This document shows, in pieces, positions 44,713 through 53,346 of a DNA stretch of 64,000 nucleotides. Numbering within the stretch: position 1 is the first letter of the stretch; every line of letters starts with the position of its first letter. The DNA comes from Rariglobus hedericola. GTDB taxonomy: Bacteria; Verrucomicrobiota; Verrucomicrobiia; Opitutales; Opitutaceae. The DNA lies in NCBI RefSeq assembly GCF_007559335.1, contig NZ_VMBG01000001.1, positions 1,054,001 to 1,118,000 on the forward strand, given 5' to 3'. The position numbers and the translations under genes are program-made. The notes under the pieces are model-generated. The model did no database searches. It was not told the DNA's origin and saw only the letters and a list, made by a program, of their open reading frames with translations.

Positions 44713-46131
44713 TCAGGCGCCGAGCCGGTTGACGACGGTGTCGAGCAATTCGTCGATCACCTGGATGAAACGGGACGAGGCCTGGAAAGAGCGTTGGTAT
44801 TTCACGAGGTCGGCGAGTTCTTCATCCATCGAGACGCCGCTGACCGAATCACGCTGGGTGGTCACGATGCTCTGAATGTTGATCTGGTCGTCGTATTGAT
44901 CGGAGGTGCGCGCCGAGATGGAGCCGAAGTTACTGACCATACTGGCGTAATACTGCGCGAACGTGCCGTCGATGGCGTCGCCGCCGGCGGTGGTGAATTT
45001 CTTGCCGGCCAGCTGCGCGACGGCGAGCGCCAGTGTATTGCTGCCGGCCGCGCCGCCGTCGGAAGCTTTGAGATTCGTCGCTGTGAGTCCGGCCTGCAGT
45101 TTGATGGTGCCGGCGGTGGTTCCGGCAGAGGCGAAAAAATCGCCGGTGGCGCCGGTTGGATTGTAGGCGGCATTCACCGAATCGACGAGTTGGCCCGCCA
45201 TGTTGTCGAGCTGGTCGCGCAGCAGCTGCACGGTGATGTCACGGGCCTGAAGATTGCCGTGAATAGCACCGGCGGTCACATCCACGGTGGTGGCCGGACT
45301 ACCGGCCGTGAGCGCGGAACCGGTGAGCGTGACCGGGCCGGTGACCGCGGCGAGCTGCACCAACGGAATCTCGGTGCCGCCGGCATCGCGCACATACACG
45401 TCGATCTGACCGGCGGCGGAGGCCGAAGAACGTGTTTCAAAATTAATCTTGGTCGCAAGTTTTTCGAGCGCGGCCTGGCGTTGATCGCGCAGATCGGCGG
45501 CGGAGCCCGGGGTGTTGATTTCGAAATGGCCGATCTCGCCGTTCAACTTGGCGATGGTCGAAAGCAATGTGTTCACTTCGCCCACATCGGTATCGAGTTG
45601 TTCGGTGAGATCGCTCTGGAGCTGGTCCAGACGCGTGTCCACCTGCTGCAAGGTGTCGGTGAGGATCGACGCCTGTTGCACCAACGTCTGGCGCACGCCC
45701 ATGTCGGTCGGGCTGGTCGCAAACGAATCAAACGCGGAGAAGAAATCGCCGAGCGCACCGGCTATGCCACCACCGGTGGATGAAGATGTGGAGCTGGCGC
45801 TGGCGGAACGATCAATGGACTGCCCCAAGGCGGCCTCGGCTTTTTGGTAAGCCGACTGGCGCGATGAAAGCGACGCCGTCAGCGCGATCTCCCTTGCGGC
45901 CTGGCGATCCAGCAACGTGTCGCGGATTTGCTGCACCTGCTTCGCCTCAACGCCCAGTGACTGCGCGCCGAGCGGAGTCTGCACCGTGCCGCGATCACCC
46001 AGCAAAACGCGCTGGCGGGCATAGTTGGCGTTGTTGACGTTGGCGATGTTGCGACCGGCGGTCTCAAGGGCACGCGACTGCGCGTTGAGGGCTTTGACAC
46101 CGGAGGCGAGACTACCGAAGAGGCCGGACAT
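44713..46131 (-). CDS. flgK: Hook-filament junction protein FlgK
   Basis: A 472-residue HAP1. The N-terminus LFGSLASGVKALNAQSRALE ... TAGRNIANVNNANYARQRV and the C-terminus VSMDEELADLVKYQRSFQAS ... FIQVIDELLDTVVNRLGA are diagnostic of the rod-hook-FlgK axial family. Shorter than E. coli FlgK (547). Its chaperone gene flgN lies 54 bases upstream. Confidence 0.94.
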   Translation of the reverse strand: MSGLFGSLASGVKALNAQSRALETAGRNIANVNNANYARQRVLLGDRGTVQTPLGAQSLGVEAKQVQQIRDTLLDRQAAREIALTASLSSRQSAYQKAEAALGQSIDRSASASSTSSSTGGGIAGALGDFFSAFDSFATSPTDMGVRQTLVQQASILTDTLQQVDTRLDQLQSDLTEQLDTDVGEVNTLLSTIAKLNGEIGHFEINTPGSAADLRDQRQAALEKLATKINFETRSSASAAGQIDVYVRDAGGTEIPLVQLAAVTGPVTLTGSALTAGSPATTVDVTAGAIHGNLQARDITVQLLRDQLDNMAGQLVDSVNAAYNPTGATGDFFASAGTTAGTIKLQAGLTATNLKASDGGAAGSNTLALAVAQLAGKKFTTAGGDAIDGTFAQYYASMVSNFGSISARTSDQYDDQINIQSIVTTQRDSVSGVSMDEELADLVKYQRSFQASSRFIQVIDELLDTVVNRLGA

Positions 46132-46185
46132 TGTTTTTTAAATTTGAAGTGAAAAGAGAGCGAAGAGCTGTGAAGACGTGCGCCT

Positions 46186-46677
46186 TTAACCGGCGGCCTG
46201 CCAGGCGGGTTGTTCGCCGCCGATGCTCACCGAGCCGTGCGGAGAATAGGTTCGCGTAAACGCGGCCGGGCGCAGCGCACGCAGCGTGTCCTGATGAATC
46301 TCCATCGCGCGATGGATCATCTGGTGGTTGCGCTTCACGCCATTGCGGACGCGGCGGATGAGGTGGTTGATCTCGTCGATCAACGCGGAGAGCAACGGGC
46401 GCACCTCGTCGGGAAAGAGCGAAAGGAGCTGACGCAGCGTGGAGGTCGCCGGCTGTTTTTTGGATTCCGCAAAGTGCTGCACCGCGTCTTCACGACGGTC
46501 ACGCAGCTCGGCGGTGACGCGCACCTGCGCCTCGATTTCGTGGGCGTAGGACAGCACGGCATCGGGATCGCCGCGCAGGAGATTATCCTGTTGTTCGGTG
46601 AAGAGCTGCAGGAGACCGCCGTAGGCTTGTAGCTCGGAGCGGAGGTTTTCGACGAGGATTTCCCAGTCAGGATGCAT
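46186..46677 (-). CDS. flgN: FlgN-type export chaperone
   Basis: A 163-residue helical protein (WEILVENLRSELQAYGGLLQ; LTEQQDNLLRGDPDAVLSYA in part) with FlgN family pattern, the chaperone for FlgK and FlgL. Position directly before flgK and flgL supports it. It follows flgJ by 18 bases. Confidence 0.85.
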   Translation of the reverse strand: MHPDWEILVENLRSELQAYGGLLQLFTEQQDNLLRGDPDAVLSYAHEIEAQVRVTAELRDRREDAVQHFAESKKQPATSTLRQLLSLFPDEVRPLLSALIDEINHLIRRVRNGVKRNHQMIHRAMEIHQDTLRALRPAAFTRTYSPHGSVSIGGEQPAWQAAG

Positions 46678-46695
46678 GAGGAGGAATTTTTAAAA

Positions 46696-47088
46696 TTACG
46701 TGGAGGGTGAAGATACGTCGGCGTCCGTCGTGGCGGGTGCCGGCGGCGCGAGTTGTTTTTCAAGCATGCGGGCGATACCGAGACCGCCCGAGGCTCCAAG
46801 CGAACTGCACAACGTGTCGGTGAGCATGTAGCCGTAAACACTGCCGCCTCCGCCACCGGACGAGCTGCCCGAACCTCCGAGACCACCGCTCATCATCGGC
46901 TCGATGCTCGGGCCGAGCAGCTGGCGCAGAATGATCGCTTCAAATTGTCCGGCGGCTTTTTTGACGTCGGCCGGCGTGGGCTTGGCGGGCAGGTTTTTGG
47001 TCGAAGGCATGCCCATGGGGCCGCCTAATTCACGGGACCAGCTGGCTTCAGGCGCGGCGGCGACGGCGGATGTGGCGGAGATCGACAT
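46696..47088 (-). CDS. flgJ: Rod-binding protein FlgJ, N-terminal domain only
   Basis: 130 residues from the ATG at 47088, just after the flgI stop; a longer frame overlaps flgI. The rod-binding motif KKAAGQFEAIILRQLLGPS is clear, then a Gly/Ser run, then YGYMLTDTLCSSLGASGGLGIARML. The muramidase domain found in E. coli FlgJ is absent, as in many bacteria, so peptidoglycan must be opened by another enzyme. Confidence 0.88.
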   Translation of the reverse strand: MSISATSAVAAAPEASWSRELGGPMGMPSTKNLPAKPTPADVKKAAGQFEAIILRQLLGPSIEPMMSGGLGGSGSSSGGGGGSVYGYMLTDTLCSSLGASGGLGIARMLEKQLAPPAPATTDADVSSPST

Positions 47089-47092
47089 GGGG

Positions 47093-48193
47093 TTAGTTGA
47101 TGACGAGTTCGGCCTGGAGCGCGCCCGCACGTTTGAGGGTTTGGAAGATGGCCATCATCTCACGGGTGGAGACGCCGAGGGCGTTGAGCGCCGAAGCCAG
47201 GCGGTCGATGCTCGGTGTTTCGTTGATCACCGAAAAGCCGCCCTTGGATTCCTTCACGTCGGTCTGCGTGGACGGCAGGACAACGGTCTGCCCGGAGTTG
47301 TTAAATGAGTTGGGCTGCGAGACGCCGAGATTGGAAGATACGGTGATGGTCAACGCGCCGTGGCTAATCGCCACCTGCGAAAGACGCACCGATGACGTGG
47401 CGACAATGGTGCCGGTGCGTTCGTTGATGATGATGCGCGCCTGCAAGTCCGGCACGACCTCGATGGCTCCCACGTCGGAAAGGAAGGCGACCTCGCGCCC
47501 GGCATAGGTTGCGGGAAGTTTCACATCGATACTGGCTGCATCGCGGGCGCCGGCGGCGCCTGGATACACGACATTGATCGCATCGGCCATGCGGGCGGCC
47601 GAGGTAAAGTCGGGGTTGTGCAATTGAAACGTGAGCATGCCATCCCGCACGAAAACCGCCGGGATCTCCCGCTCGACGATCGCGCCGTTGCTGATCACGC
47701 CGACGGTGGGATGATTTTTCTGCACCGTCGCCCCACCCGCGCCACCGGCACCGCCGAGAAAACCGCCGATCGCAATCGGGCCCTGTGAAACGGCGTAAAC
47801 ACGACCGTCAGCACCAAGTAACGGCGTCTGCAAAAGCACGCCGCCCTGAAGCGACTTGGCATCACCCATCGAGGCAACGGTGACATCGATGCGGGAGCCC
47901 GGCTTAAGAAACGCCGCGATGTCCGCAGTGATCATCACCGCGGCGGCGTTCTTGGCCTTGATCTGCGAGGAATCCACCGTGAGACCGCTGCGTTGAAGAA
48001 TGTTGGCCACGGAGCGCAACGTCGTGACGGCGTTGGAATCACCATCGCCGGCCAGGCCGACCACGATGCCGTAGCCGACGAGTTGATTGTCCCGACTGCC
48101 GTCGACGTGCGAAAGGTCTTTCACGCGCGAGGCGGACACCGACGTGGCGAACGAACCCGCCAGACCGAGAGAAATTAAAAAACGAAAGATCAT
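47093..48193 (-). CDS. flgI: Flagellar P-ring protein FlgI
   Basis: A 366-residue periplasmic P-ring subunit with signal peptide (FRFLISLGLAGSFATSVSA). Typical blocks: RDNQLVGYGIVVGLAGDGD, AAVMITADIAAFLKPGSRID, and near the C-terminus DLASALNALGVSTREMMAIF-like sequence. P and L rings imply a two-membrane envelope. Between flgH and flgJ. Confidence 0.95.
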   Translation of the reverse strand: MIFRFLISLGLAGSFATSVSASRVKDLSHVDGSRDNQLVGYGIVVGLAGDGDSNAVTTLRSVANILQRSGLTVDSSQIKAKNAAAVMITADIAAFLKPGSRIDVTVASMGDAKSLQGGVLLQTPLLGADGRVYAVSQGPIAIGGFLGGAGGAGGATVQKNHPTVGVISNGAIVEREIPAVFVRDGMLTFQLHNPDFTSAARMADAINVVYPGAAGARDAASIDVKLPATYAGREVAFLSDVGAIEVVPDLQARIIINERTGTIVATSSVRLSQVAISHGALTITVSSNLGVSQPNSFNNSGQTVVLPSTQTDVKESKGGFSVINETPSIDRLASALNALGVSTREMMAIFQTLKRAGALQAELVIN

Positions 48194-48202
48194 GACGGGA
48201 AA

Positions 48203-48817
48203 TCAGTAGGGACGGAGCTTTTCGTAGAGTTTGGTGAGCCAGCCTTTTTTCTTCGCATCGGTGAGGCTGCCCTCGCTGATGAATTCGACGCGCGCATCGG
48301 CGATGTTACTCGATAAAACCGTATTGCCCGGGTTCACATCGTCGCCGCGAACGACGCCGTGGAGGACGACGTGCTGGGTTTCGCCATCAAAGGAAACGCG
48401 GCGCGCGCCCTCGATGACGAGGTTGCCATTGGGCAGCACGGCTGTGACGAGCACGGCGGCACGCGACGTGACGTTTTGCGAAGCACTGACCTCGCCTCCG
48501 CCGGAAAAATCGTTTTTCCCGCCCAGCTTGATGCCGGGCAGCGCGCCATTGTGCGTGCCCAGATTGCTGACTGCGGCGGGAAACAACCACTGGTCGACGC
48601 CTGCATCGACGCTGGCGGCGGAATCGGTTTTCTTGCGTTGCGACGATTGCGTGCTGGCGGATTCCTGCACGACGACCGTGAGAATATCGCCCACCGACGC
48701 GGCCTTGCGATCGGCCGTGATGGCGCGCTCGGTGGAGCCGGGCGCAGTCCAAAGACTGTCGGCGGAGAGACGTCCCATCAGCAGGGTCGAAACGAGAATG
48801 ATGATAAAAGATTTCAT
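48203..48817 (-). CDS. flgH: Flagellar L-ring protein FlgH without lipobox
   Basis: A 204-residue L-ring subunit. Family blocks SLWTAPGS, ADRKAASVGDILTVVVQESA, GNLVIEGARRVSFDGETQHV and DVNPGNTVLSSNIADARVEF are present. The signal peptide MKSFIIILVSTLLMGRLSAD lacks the lipobox Cys found in classical FlgH lipoproteins, and no Cys occurs anywhere. It should be cleaved by signal peptidase I and held in the outer membrane without lipid. Confidence 0.93.
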   Translation of the reverse strand: MKSFIIILVSTLLMGRLSADSLWTAPGSTERAITADRKAASVGDILTVVVQESASTQSSQRKKTDSAASVDAGVDQWLFPAAVSNLGTHNGALPGIKLGGKNDFSGGGEVSASQNVTSRAAVLVTAVLPNGNLVIEGARRVSFDGETQHVVLHGVVRGDDVNPGNTVLSSNIADARVEFISEGSLTDAKKKGWLTKLYEKLRPY

Positions 48818-48821
48818 GATG

Positions 48822-49547
48822 TTAGAAGCGCACCTCGGCGCGGTTTTCGGCGATCACCTTGGCGGTGAATTCGCGTTTGGATTCGATGTTGCGCACCCGC
48901 ACAGCGTCACCGTGCGAACCGTCCTGCATGGCGAGCGCCTTCATGGTGATGACCAGCGTGCCATCACTCGCGACCACCTCGACCATCTGGCCGCGATGCA
49001 CGAGCGAACGACGGATCACATCGCGCCACATGAGCGGCCGGCCGGCGGCAACATCACGGGAGAAAACATAATCCGCACCGGCGACCGAGAGCGGAAGTGA
49101 ATCGCGCTCGCGTAATACATCGACGCGACGCGTTTCCAAGCCCTCCAGCACGACGGCCGCACCGCGTTTGACGGGCGTGGCGGCGGTAAGACCCTCGCGC
49201 CACACGTTCGCACGCACGGCTAGGGTTTCCTCGCGAAGGATGACCGTGTCGCGGGTATAACGCACCCGGACGAGCATCGAAGACGCAAGTGCTTCAGGGT
49301 AATCCACCACGGTGGTCACGACCGGCGGCTCCCCGGTCTTGTCAGCTTGGGTGGACGCAGGAATCGCCGGGGCCGTCCACGGACGCAGCAGATCAACCTC
49401 AAGCGTATCGGTGACCGCATAATGCGCCGAGAGATCGGTCGTCAGCGTCTTGAGCAAAGCTGCGCGATCAAACGTATCCACTGAATCTGCACGCAACAGT
49501 GCGGCAGTGAAAAAAAGCAGGGTGAAAAATAAACGAGGAAAAGACAT
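48822..49547 (-). CDS. flgA: P-ring assembly chaperone FlgA
   Basis: 241 residues from the ATG at 49547; a TTG five codons upstream overlaps the flgG stop and is less likely. Signal peptide (FPRLFFTLLFFTAALLRA), then the SAF-like FlgA domain (VKRGAAVVLEGLETRRVDV; LSVAGADYVFSRDVAAGRPL; VEVVASDGTLVITMKALAMQ). It is a periplasmic helper for FlgI polymerisation. Confidence 0.9.
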   Translation of the reverse strand: MSFPRLFFTLLFFTAALLRADSVDTFDRAALLKTLTTDLSAHYAVTDTLEVDLLRPWTAPAIPASTQADKTGEPPVVTTVVDYPEALASSMLVRVRYTRDTVILREETLAVRANVWREGLTAATPVKRGAAVVLEGLETRRVDVLRERDSLPLSVAGADYVFSRDVAAGRPLMWRDVIRRSLVHRGQMVEVVASDGTLVITMKALAMQDGSHGDAVRVRNIESKREFTAKVIAENRAEVRF

Positions 49548-49558
49548 GGCGGGAAGGA

Positions 49559-50341
49559 TCAACGCTTCATCTGGGCGATGTTTTGCAGCATCTCGTCGGA
49601 GGTCTGGATCGACTTGCTGTTGATTTCGTAGGCGCGCTGGGCGATGATGAGATTCACCATTTCCTCCACGATGTTGACGTTGGATGTCTCCGTGTAGCCC
49701 TGCAGCACGGTGCCGAACCCTTGCTCGCCGGGCGAACCGGTCTCGGGTGTGCCGCTGGCGGGAGTTTCCTCGTAAAGATTGCCACCGAGACTGCCGAGGC
49801 CGGACGGATTGGCGAAACGCGTGAGCGTGATCCGGAACGTCTGGGAGCCGTTGGGGCCCTGATAAGTGACATCACCGTTTTCGGAGATGTTGATGTTCGT
49901 CGTGCCGGTGGGAACGGATTGGAAACCGTTGAGCACGGGCAAACCGTCTGTGGTGGTGATGGCACCGGTGGGCGAGAGTTTCAACGTGCCGTCGCGGGTG
50001 TAAGCCGAGGTGCCATCGGGACGCTGAACCTCGAGAAATCCGTCGCCCTGAATGGCGAGGTCGAGCTTCTCGCCGGTCGCGGTGACCTGGCCCTGGGTGA
50101 AGACCTTCGAGGTGGAGGCGACCCGCGAACCGTTGCCGATCTCCACGCCGGTGGGCACCAGATTGCCGCCGCCCGACTCGGCGCCGGCACTGCGCGGCTT
50201 CTGGTAGAGCAAGTCTTGAAACTCGATCTTGCTGCGCTTGAAACCGGGCGTATTCACATTCGCCAGATTATTGGAGATCGTATTGAGGTTGAGCTGCTGG
50301 GCTTCCATGCCGGTGGCGGCAGAGTAAAGGGAGAGATTCAT
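49559..50341 (-). CDS. flgG: Distal rod protein FlgG
   Basis: A 260-residue distal rod subunit. N-terminus LYSAATGMEAQQLNLNTISN followed by LANVNTPGFKRSKIEFQDLL and C-terminus EEMVNLIIAQRAYEINSKSI followed by QTSDEMLQNIAQMKR are diagnostic. Length matches E. coli (260). Follows flgF by 47 bases. Confidence 0.96.
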   Translation of the reverse strand: MNLSLYSAATGMEAQQLNLNTISNNLANVNTPGFKRSKIEFQDLLYQKPRSAGAESGGGNLVPTGVEIGNGSRVASTSKVFTQGQVTATGEKLDLAIQGDGFLEVQRPDGTSAYTRDGTLKLSPTGAITTTDGLPVLNGFQSVPTGTTNINISENGDVTYQGPNGSQTFRITLTRFANPSGLGSLGGNLYEETPASGTPETGSPGEQGFGTVLQGYTETSNVNIVEEMVNLIIAQRAYEINSKSIQTSDEMLQNIAQMKR

Positions 50342-50388
50342 GGGAAAAGAGGTGCGGCGTGGAGTGAGTTAAAATGGTTGGTGAAAAA

Positions 50389-51138
50389 TCAGCCGAGGGC
50401 ATCGAGCGTTTTCTGCATGGTCTGATCGTAGCTTTGAATGAGCTTCTGGTTGGCTTCGTAAGCGCGGGAAATATTCACCAGGTTCACCATCTCGTGCAGA
50501 GCGGCGACGTTGCTCGATTCGAGGTAACCCTGAAGAACCTGCGGCTTCTCGACGGTCGTGGGATCGGGGCCGCCGTTGGCCACAAACAAACCGGCGGAAA
50601 TGGGAACGAGCTTTTTTTCGTCGGCAAATTTCACGACGCTGATTCGTCCCACCGGGGTGTCGCCTTGGCGGATCATGCCATCCGTGTTGATGACGATGGT
50701 TCCGCCTTGGGGCAGCAGTTGCAGCGGGAATCCGCTGTCAGAGAGAATTGGCTGATCCTGCGACGTCACAATCGTGCGATCAGGGCGCAGATGAAGTTCG
50801 CCGGCGCGCGTGTAGCCCTTGCGACCGTCGTTCATCTGAACCTCGAAGAAGCCTTCGCCCTGCAGGGCAACATCGAGCTCGCGGCGGGTCGGCTCAGTTT
50901 CGCCACTTTGAAAATTAATGCCGTAAGTCGCCTTGGGGAAATACATCGGCTCGCCCTCGCCATGCCCGATCTTCTGGCGTGGATTGGTCTGCACTTCACC
51001 GGCCGCAACCATGGAAAACTCAACCGTGCGCTTCTTGTATCCGGAAACCTGACTCGACGTGATGTTCTGCGTCACGGCATCCTGCCAGCGTTCGAGAGCG
51101 GCAAGCGAAGAGGCACTTTGATAGAGTCCGATACTCAT
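50389..51138 (-). CDS. flgF: Proximal rod protein FlgF
   Basis: A 249-residue rod protein. N-terminus GLYQSASSLAALERWQDAVT followed by QNITSSQVSGYKKRTVEFSM and C-terminus ALHEMVNLVNISRAYEANQK are typical. First gene of the flgF-csrA operon. A sigma-54-type site ends about 15 bases before the ATG, with no Shine-Dalgarno in between, so the transcript may be almost leaderless. Confidence 0.93.
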   Translation of the reverse strand: MSIGLYQSASSLAALERWQDAVTQNITSSQVSGYKKRTVEFSMVAAGEVQTNPRQKIGHGEGEPMYFPKATYGINFQSGETEPTRRELDVALQGEGFFEVQMNDGRKGYTRAGELHLRPDRTIVTSQDQPILSDSGFPLQLLPQGGTIVINTDGMIRQGDTPVGRISVVKFADEKKLVPISAGLFVANGGPDPTTVEKPQVLQGYLESSNVAALHEMVNLVNISRAYEANQKLIQSYDQTMQKTLDALG

Positions 51139-51152
51139 GGATAGCAGAGCTT

Positions 51153-51168
51153 AGCACCCGCAATGCCA
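51153..51168 (-). promoter_or_regulatory. Candidate sigma-54 promoter for flgF
   Basis: Minus strand TGGCAT-N5-GTGCT with the GG and GC doublets exactly 10 bases apart. The -12 GC lies 16-17 bases before the ATG. A sigma-70-like pair (TTGTTA, 17 bases, TATATA; 51179-51207) lies just upstream and could be an alternative. Confidence 0.55.
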
Positions 51169-51360
51169 CGTTTGCATTTATATAATCAACATTGGGTTAC
51201 GTAACAATAATTACGATAGGCAACTTTTGCCTTCAACCTGCTGACCGCGTCGCTTGCTGCTGTAAAAAGCCAGCTTTCGCATCGATGCGGGATCGCGTGC
51301 AACGCCACGCACGCACGGCAAACCTGTGAGAACCGACGGGTTTTCTAGCGCCCGTTTAAT

Positions 51361-51603
51361 TCAGCTCGTGCTGGGGTAAAGGCAGTCCACTTCGATGCGC
51401 TCTCCGCAACTGCACGTCACGATCAAGCGCACGACCTTGTCGCCATCCTTCACGCACTCCACGGAATGACCCGCGGCAGAAGCCGCGCGATCAGCCGGAC
51501 CGGAATGCGCATGCTGCAAACGCGCGAGGCCTTCACCCGAAGCCGTTTCACGGCCGAGCGACGGTTGATCATGTTGCGCGCGATTGGAGAGGAACGATTT
51601 CAT
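51361..51603 (-). CDS. Small Cys-motif protein after motB
   Basis: An 80-residue protein whose ATG overlaps the motB stop by four bases, so it is translationally coupled. The N-terminal half is polar and probably disordered; the C-terminal half has VVRLIVTCSCGERIEVDC, three Cys in a CxC-x8-C arrangement that could hold a metal. Role unknown; linkage suggests the motor. Confidence 0.6.
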   Translation of the reverse strand: MKSFLSNRAQHDQPSLGRETASGEGLARLQHAHSGPADRAASAAGHSVECVKDGDKVVRLIVTCSCGERIEVDCLYPSTS

Positions 51604-52379
51604 GGAGTGGTCGGGGAAGCGGGTTTGAGCGACGATGGCTTTTTTGCTCCGCGCACACCGAGCGAAAGGCTGAGCGTAATGCGTTGATTGCCCTCCGAAT
51701 CCTCGGCCTGAAACGGCACGGGGCGTGTGTCGGCGAAGCCGGTGACGCGCTCAATCAAATCGGGAGAGACCGCGTAATGTGTAAGGGCACGACGCGCGGC
51801 ATTGGCGCGATCGGATGAAAGTTCCCACGGACCGTAGTCAGGATTGGTCAACACGAGGCCCTTGCGCGTGTGTCCCTCGATGACGACGTGGAATTTATTC
51901 CGGTCGATCAGCCAGGACAGACCTTGCATCGCAAAATCGCCCCACGGGGTAAACTCCGCCGAGCCTTCCTTAAAGAGCGGTTTACGCGCGCGATCAAACA
52001 GCGTGATGCGCATGCCGTCGCTGGTCACCTGGATATCGATGGGCTTGTCCTGCAAGTCCTCGTCGAGGTGGAGCAACCGGTAAAAATCCTTGGCCAGGGA
52101 ATTAAGGAACTGGAGATCGATCTCGGCCGCTTCGGTGGCGGATTTTTTGGAATCGGAGTCCTGGCCGGCGCCGTTTTTGGAACTTAATTGGTTCGAATCC
52201 TTGTCGAGCACACCCGACGAAGCCTGCAGCGGGGAGTTGAACGGGTTCTGAAAATAACGCGACGTGGCCACGAGGATTTTCTGATCTTGGGAGGAAATCC
52301 ACAGCACCATGAACAACGCCATCATCGCGGTGACAAAGTCCGCGTAGGCTACCTTCCAAGCTCCTCCTTTTCCGGCCAT
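51600..52379 (-). CDS. motB: Motor stator protein MotB
   Basis: A 259-residue stator subunit. N-terminal TM helix (YADFVTAMMALFMVLWI) carries the proton-binding Asp14, equivalent to E. coli Asp32. A linker (about 45-90) and a C-terminal OmpA-like peptidoglycan-binding domain follow (FHVVIEGHTRKGLVL; LSSDRANAARRALTHY). It pairs with MotA, encoded 39 bases upstream. Confidence 0.94.
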   Translation of the reverse strand: MAGKGGAWKVAYADFVTAMMALFMVLWISSQDQKILVATSRYFQNPFNSPLQASSGVLDKDSNQLSSKNGAGQDSDSKKSATEAAEIDLQFLNSLAKDFYRLLHLDEDLQDKPIDIQVTSDGMRITLFDRARKPLFKEGSAEFTPWGDFAMQGLSWLIDRNKFHVVIEGHTRKGLVLTNPDYGPWELSSDRANAARRALTHYAVSPDLIERVTGFADTRPVPFQAEDSEGNQRITLSLSLGVRGAKKPSSLKPASPTTP

Positions 52380-52418
52380 GGTGAGTTGCGCGTTGAGCGG
52401 GTTAAGAGAGGGGCGTGG

Positions 52419-53282
52419 TCACTTGACCGCAGGCATGGCCTTAAGAATATTTTCCAGCTCCTCGGAGCCGGGCTGGACCGTGCTGTCGAGACCACGACGC
52501 GCCACCTCGACGGCGGTAAGCGGCGCCAGGCCTTTGGCAAAGCCGGCGACGGCACTCATGATGCAACGCAGCGTTTGATTTTCCGCGGCGTTGATTCCGG
52601 CGATACGCGCACCCAGCGGAATGACAAAACCGTAGGCGACGAAGATGCCGAGCAACGTGCCGGTGAGCGCGGCCGCGACCTTCTCGCCGACGGCTTCGGG
52701 ACCTTCGGCAATGGCCGACATCGTGTTGATGATGCCGAGCACCGCCGCGACGATACCGATGGCGGGCAACGAATCTCCCACCATGCCAAGCAGGTGAACC
52801 GGGTGGCCCTTTTCCTCATCCTTGGCGCGCAACTCCGCCGTCATGAGCTCCTCGAGCTGGTCGGGTTTTATTTTTCCATCGATGACCGGCTTGATGCCGT
52901 TGAGCAGAAATTCCATGTGCTCCTTGTTTCCGGTGAACGAAGGATAACGGGTAAAAATCGAGCTCTGACCGGGGTTCATGACGTGTTCTTCGAGAGCGAT
53001 GAGACCATTGCGACGACCAACCATGAACACTTCGTAAAGCATCTTCAGGATTTCCACATAGTCGCCGCGCCCGGTGGATTTTCCGAAGAGCGCCTGTTTG
53101 ATCTTATGAATGAGCTCGATCATTGTGTGCATCGGGCTGGCGATGACAACGACGCCCAAGGCGACACCGAGGATGACCACGAATTCCGACACGTGGAGCA
53201 GCACCAGCGGGTTGCCACCCGCGATCATAAATCCGCCCAATGTGGACGCGATGACGATGAAGGCTCCGATTAAGATTAACAT
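52419..53282 (-). CDS. motA: Motor stator protein MotA
   Basis: A 287-residue inner-membrane stator protein with four TM helices (about 1-21, 30-50, 160-180, 195-220) and a large cytoplasmic loop. Family block AAVLGIINTMSAIAEGPEAV and GTLLGIFVAYGFVIPLGARI are clear. It couples ion flow to rotation with MotB. A sigma-28-type promoter lies immediately upstream. Confidence 0.94.
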   Translation of the reverse strand: MLILIGAFIVIASTLGGFMIAGGNPLVLLHVSEFVVILGVALGVVVIASPMHTMIELIHKIKQALFGKSTGRGDYVEILKMLYEVFMVGRRNGLIALEEHVMNPGQSSIFTRYPSFTGNKEHMEFLLNGIKPVIDGKIKPDQLEELMTAELRAKDEEKGHPVHLLGMVGDSLPAIGIVAAVLGIINTMSAIAEGPEAVGEKVAAALTGTLLGIFVAYGFVIPLGARIAGINAAENQTLRCIMSAVAGFAKGLAPLTAVEVARRGLDSTVQPGSEELENILKAMPAVK

Positions 53283-53296
53283 GGGTGTGTGCCTGA

Positions 53297-53323
53297 TTAA
53301 CGACGCACGTCCGCCAAGCTTTA
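53297..53323 (-). promoter_or_regulatory. Candidate sigma-28 promoter for motAB
   Basis: Minus strand TAAAGCTT (7/8), exactly 11 bases, GTCGTTAA (6/8 of GCCGATAA), ending 15 bases before the motA ATG. Confidence 0.6.
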
Positions 53324-53346
53324 GAGCTTAATGCGGGCAGAAGTGA

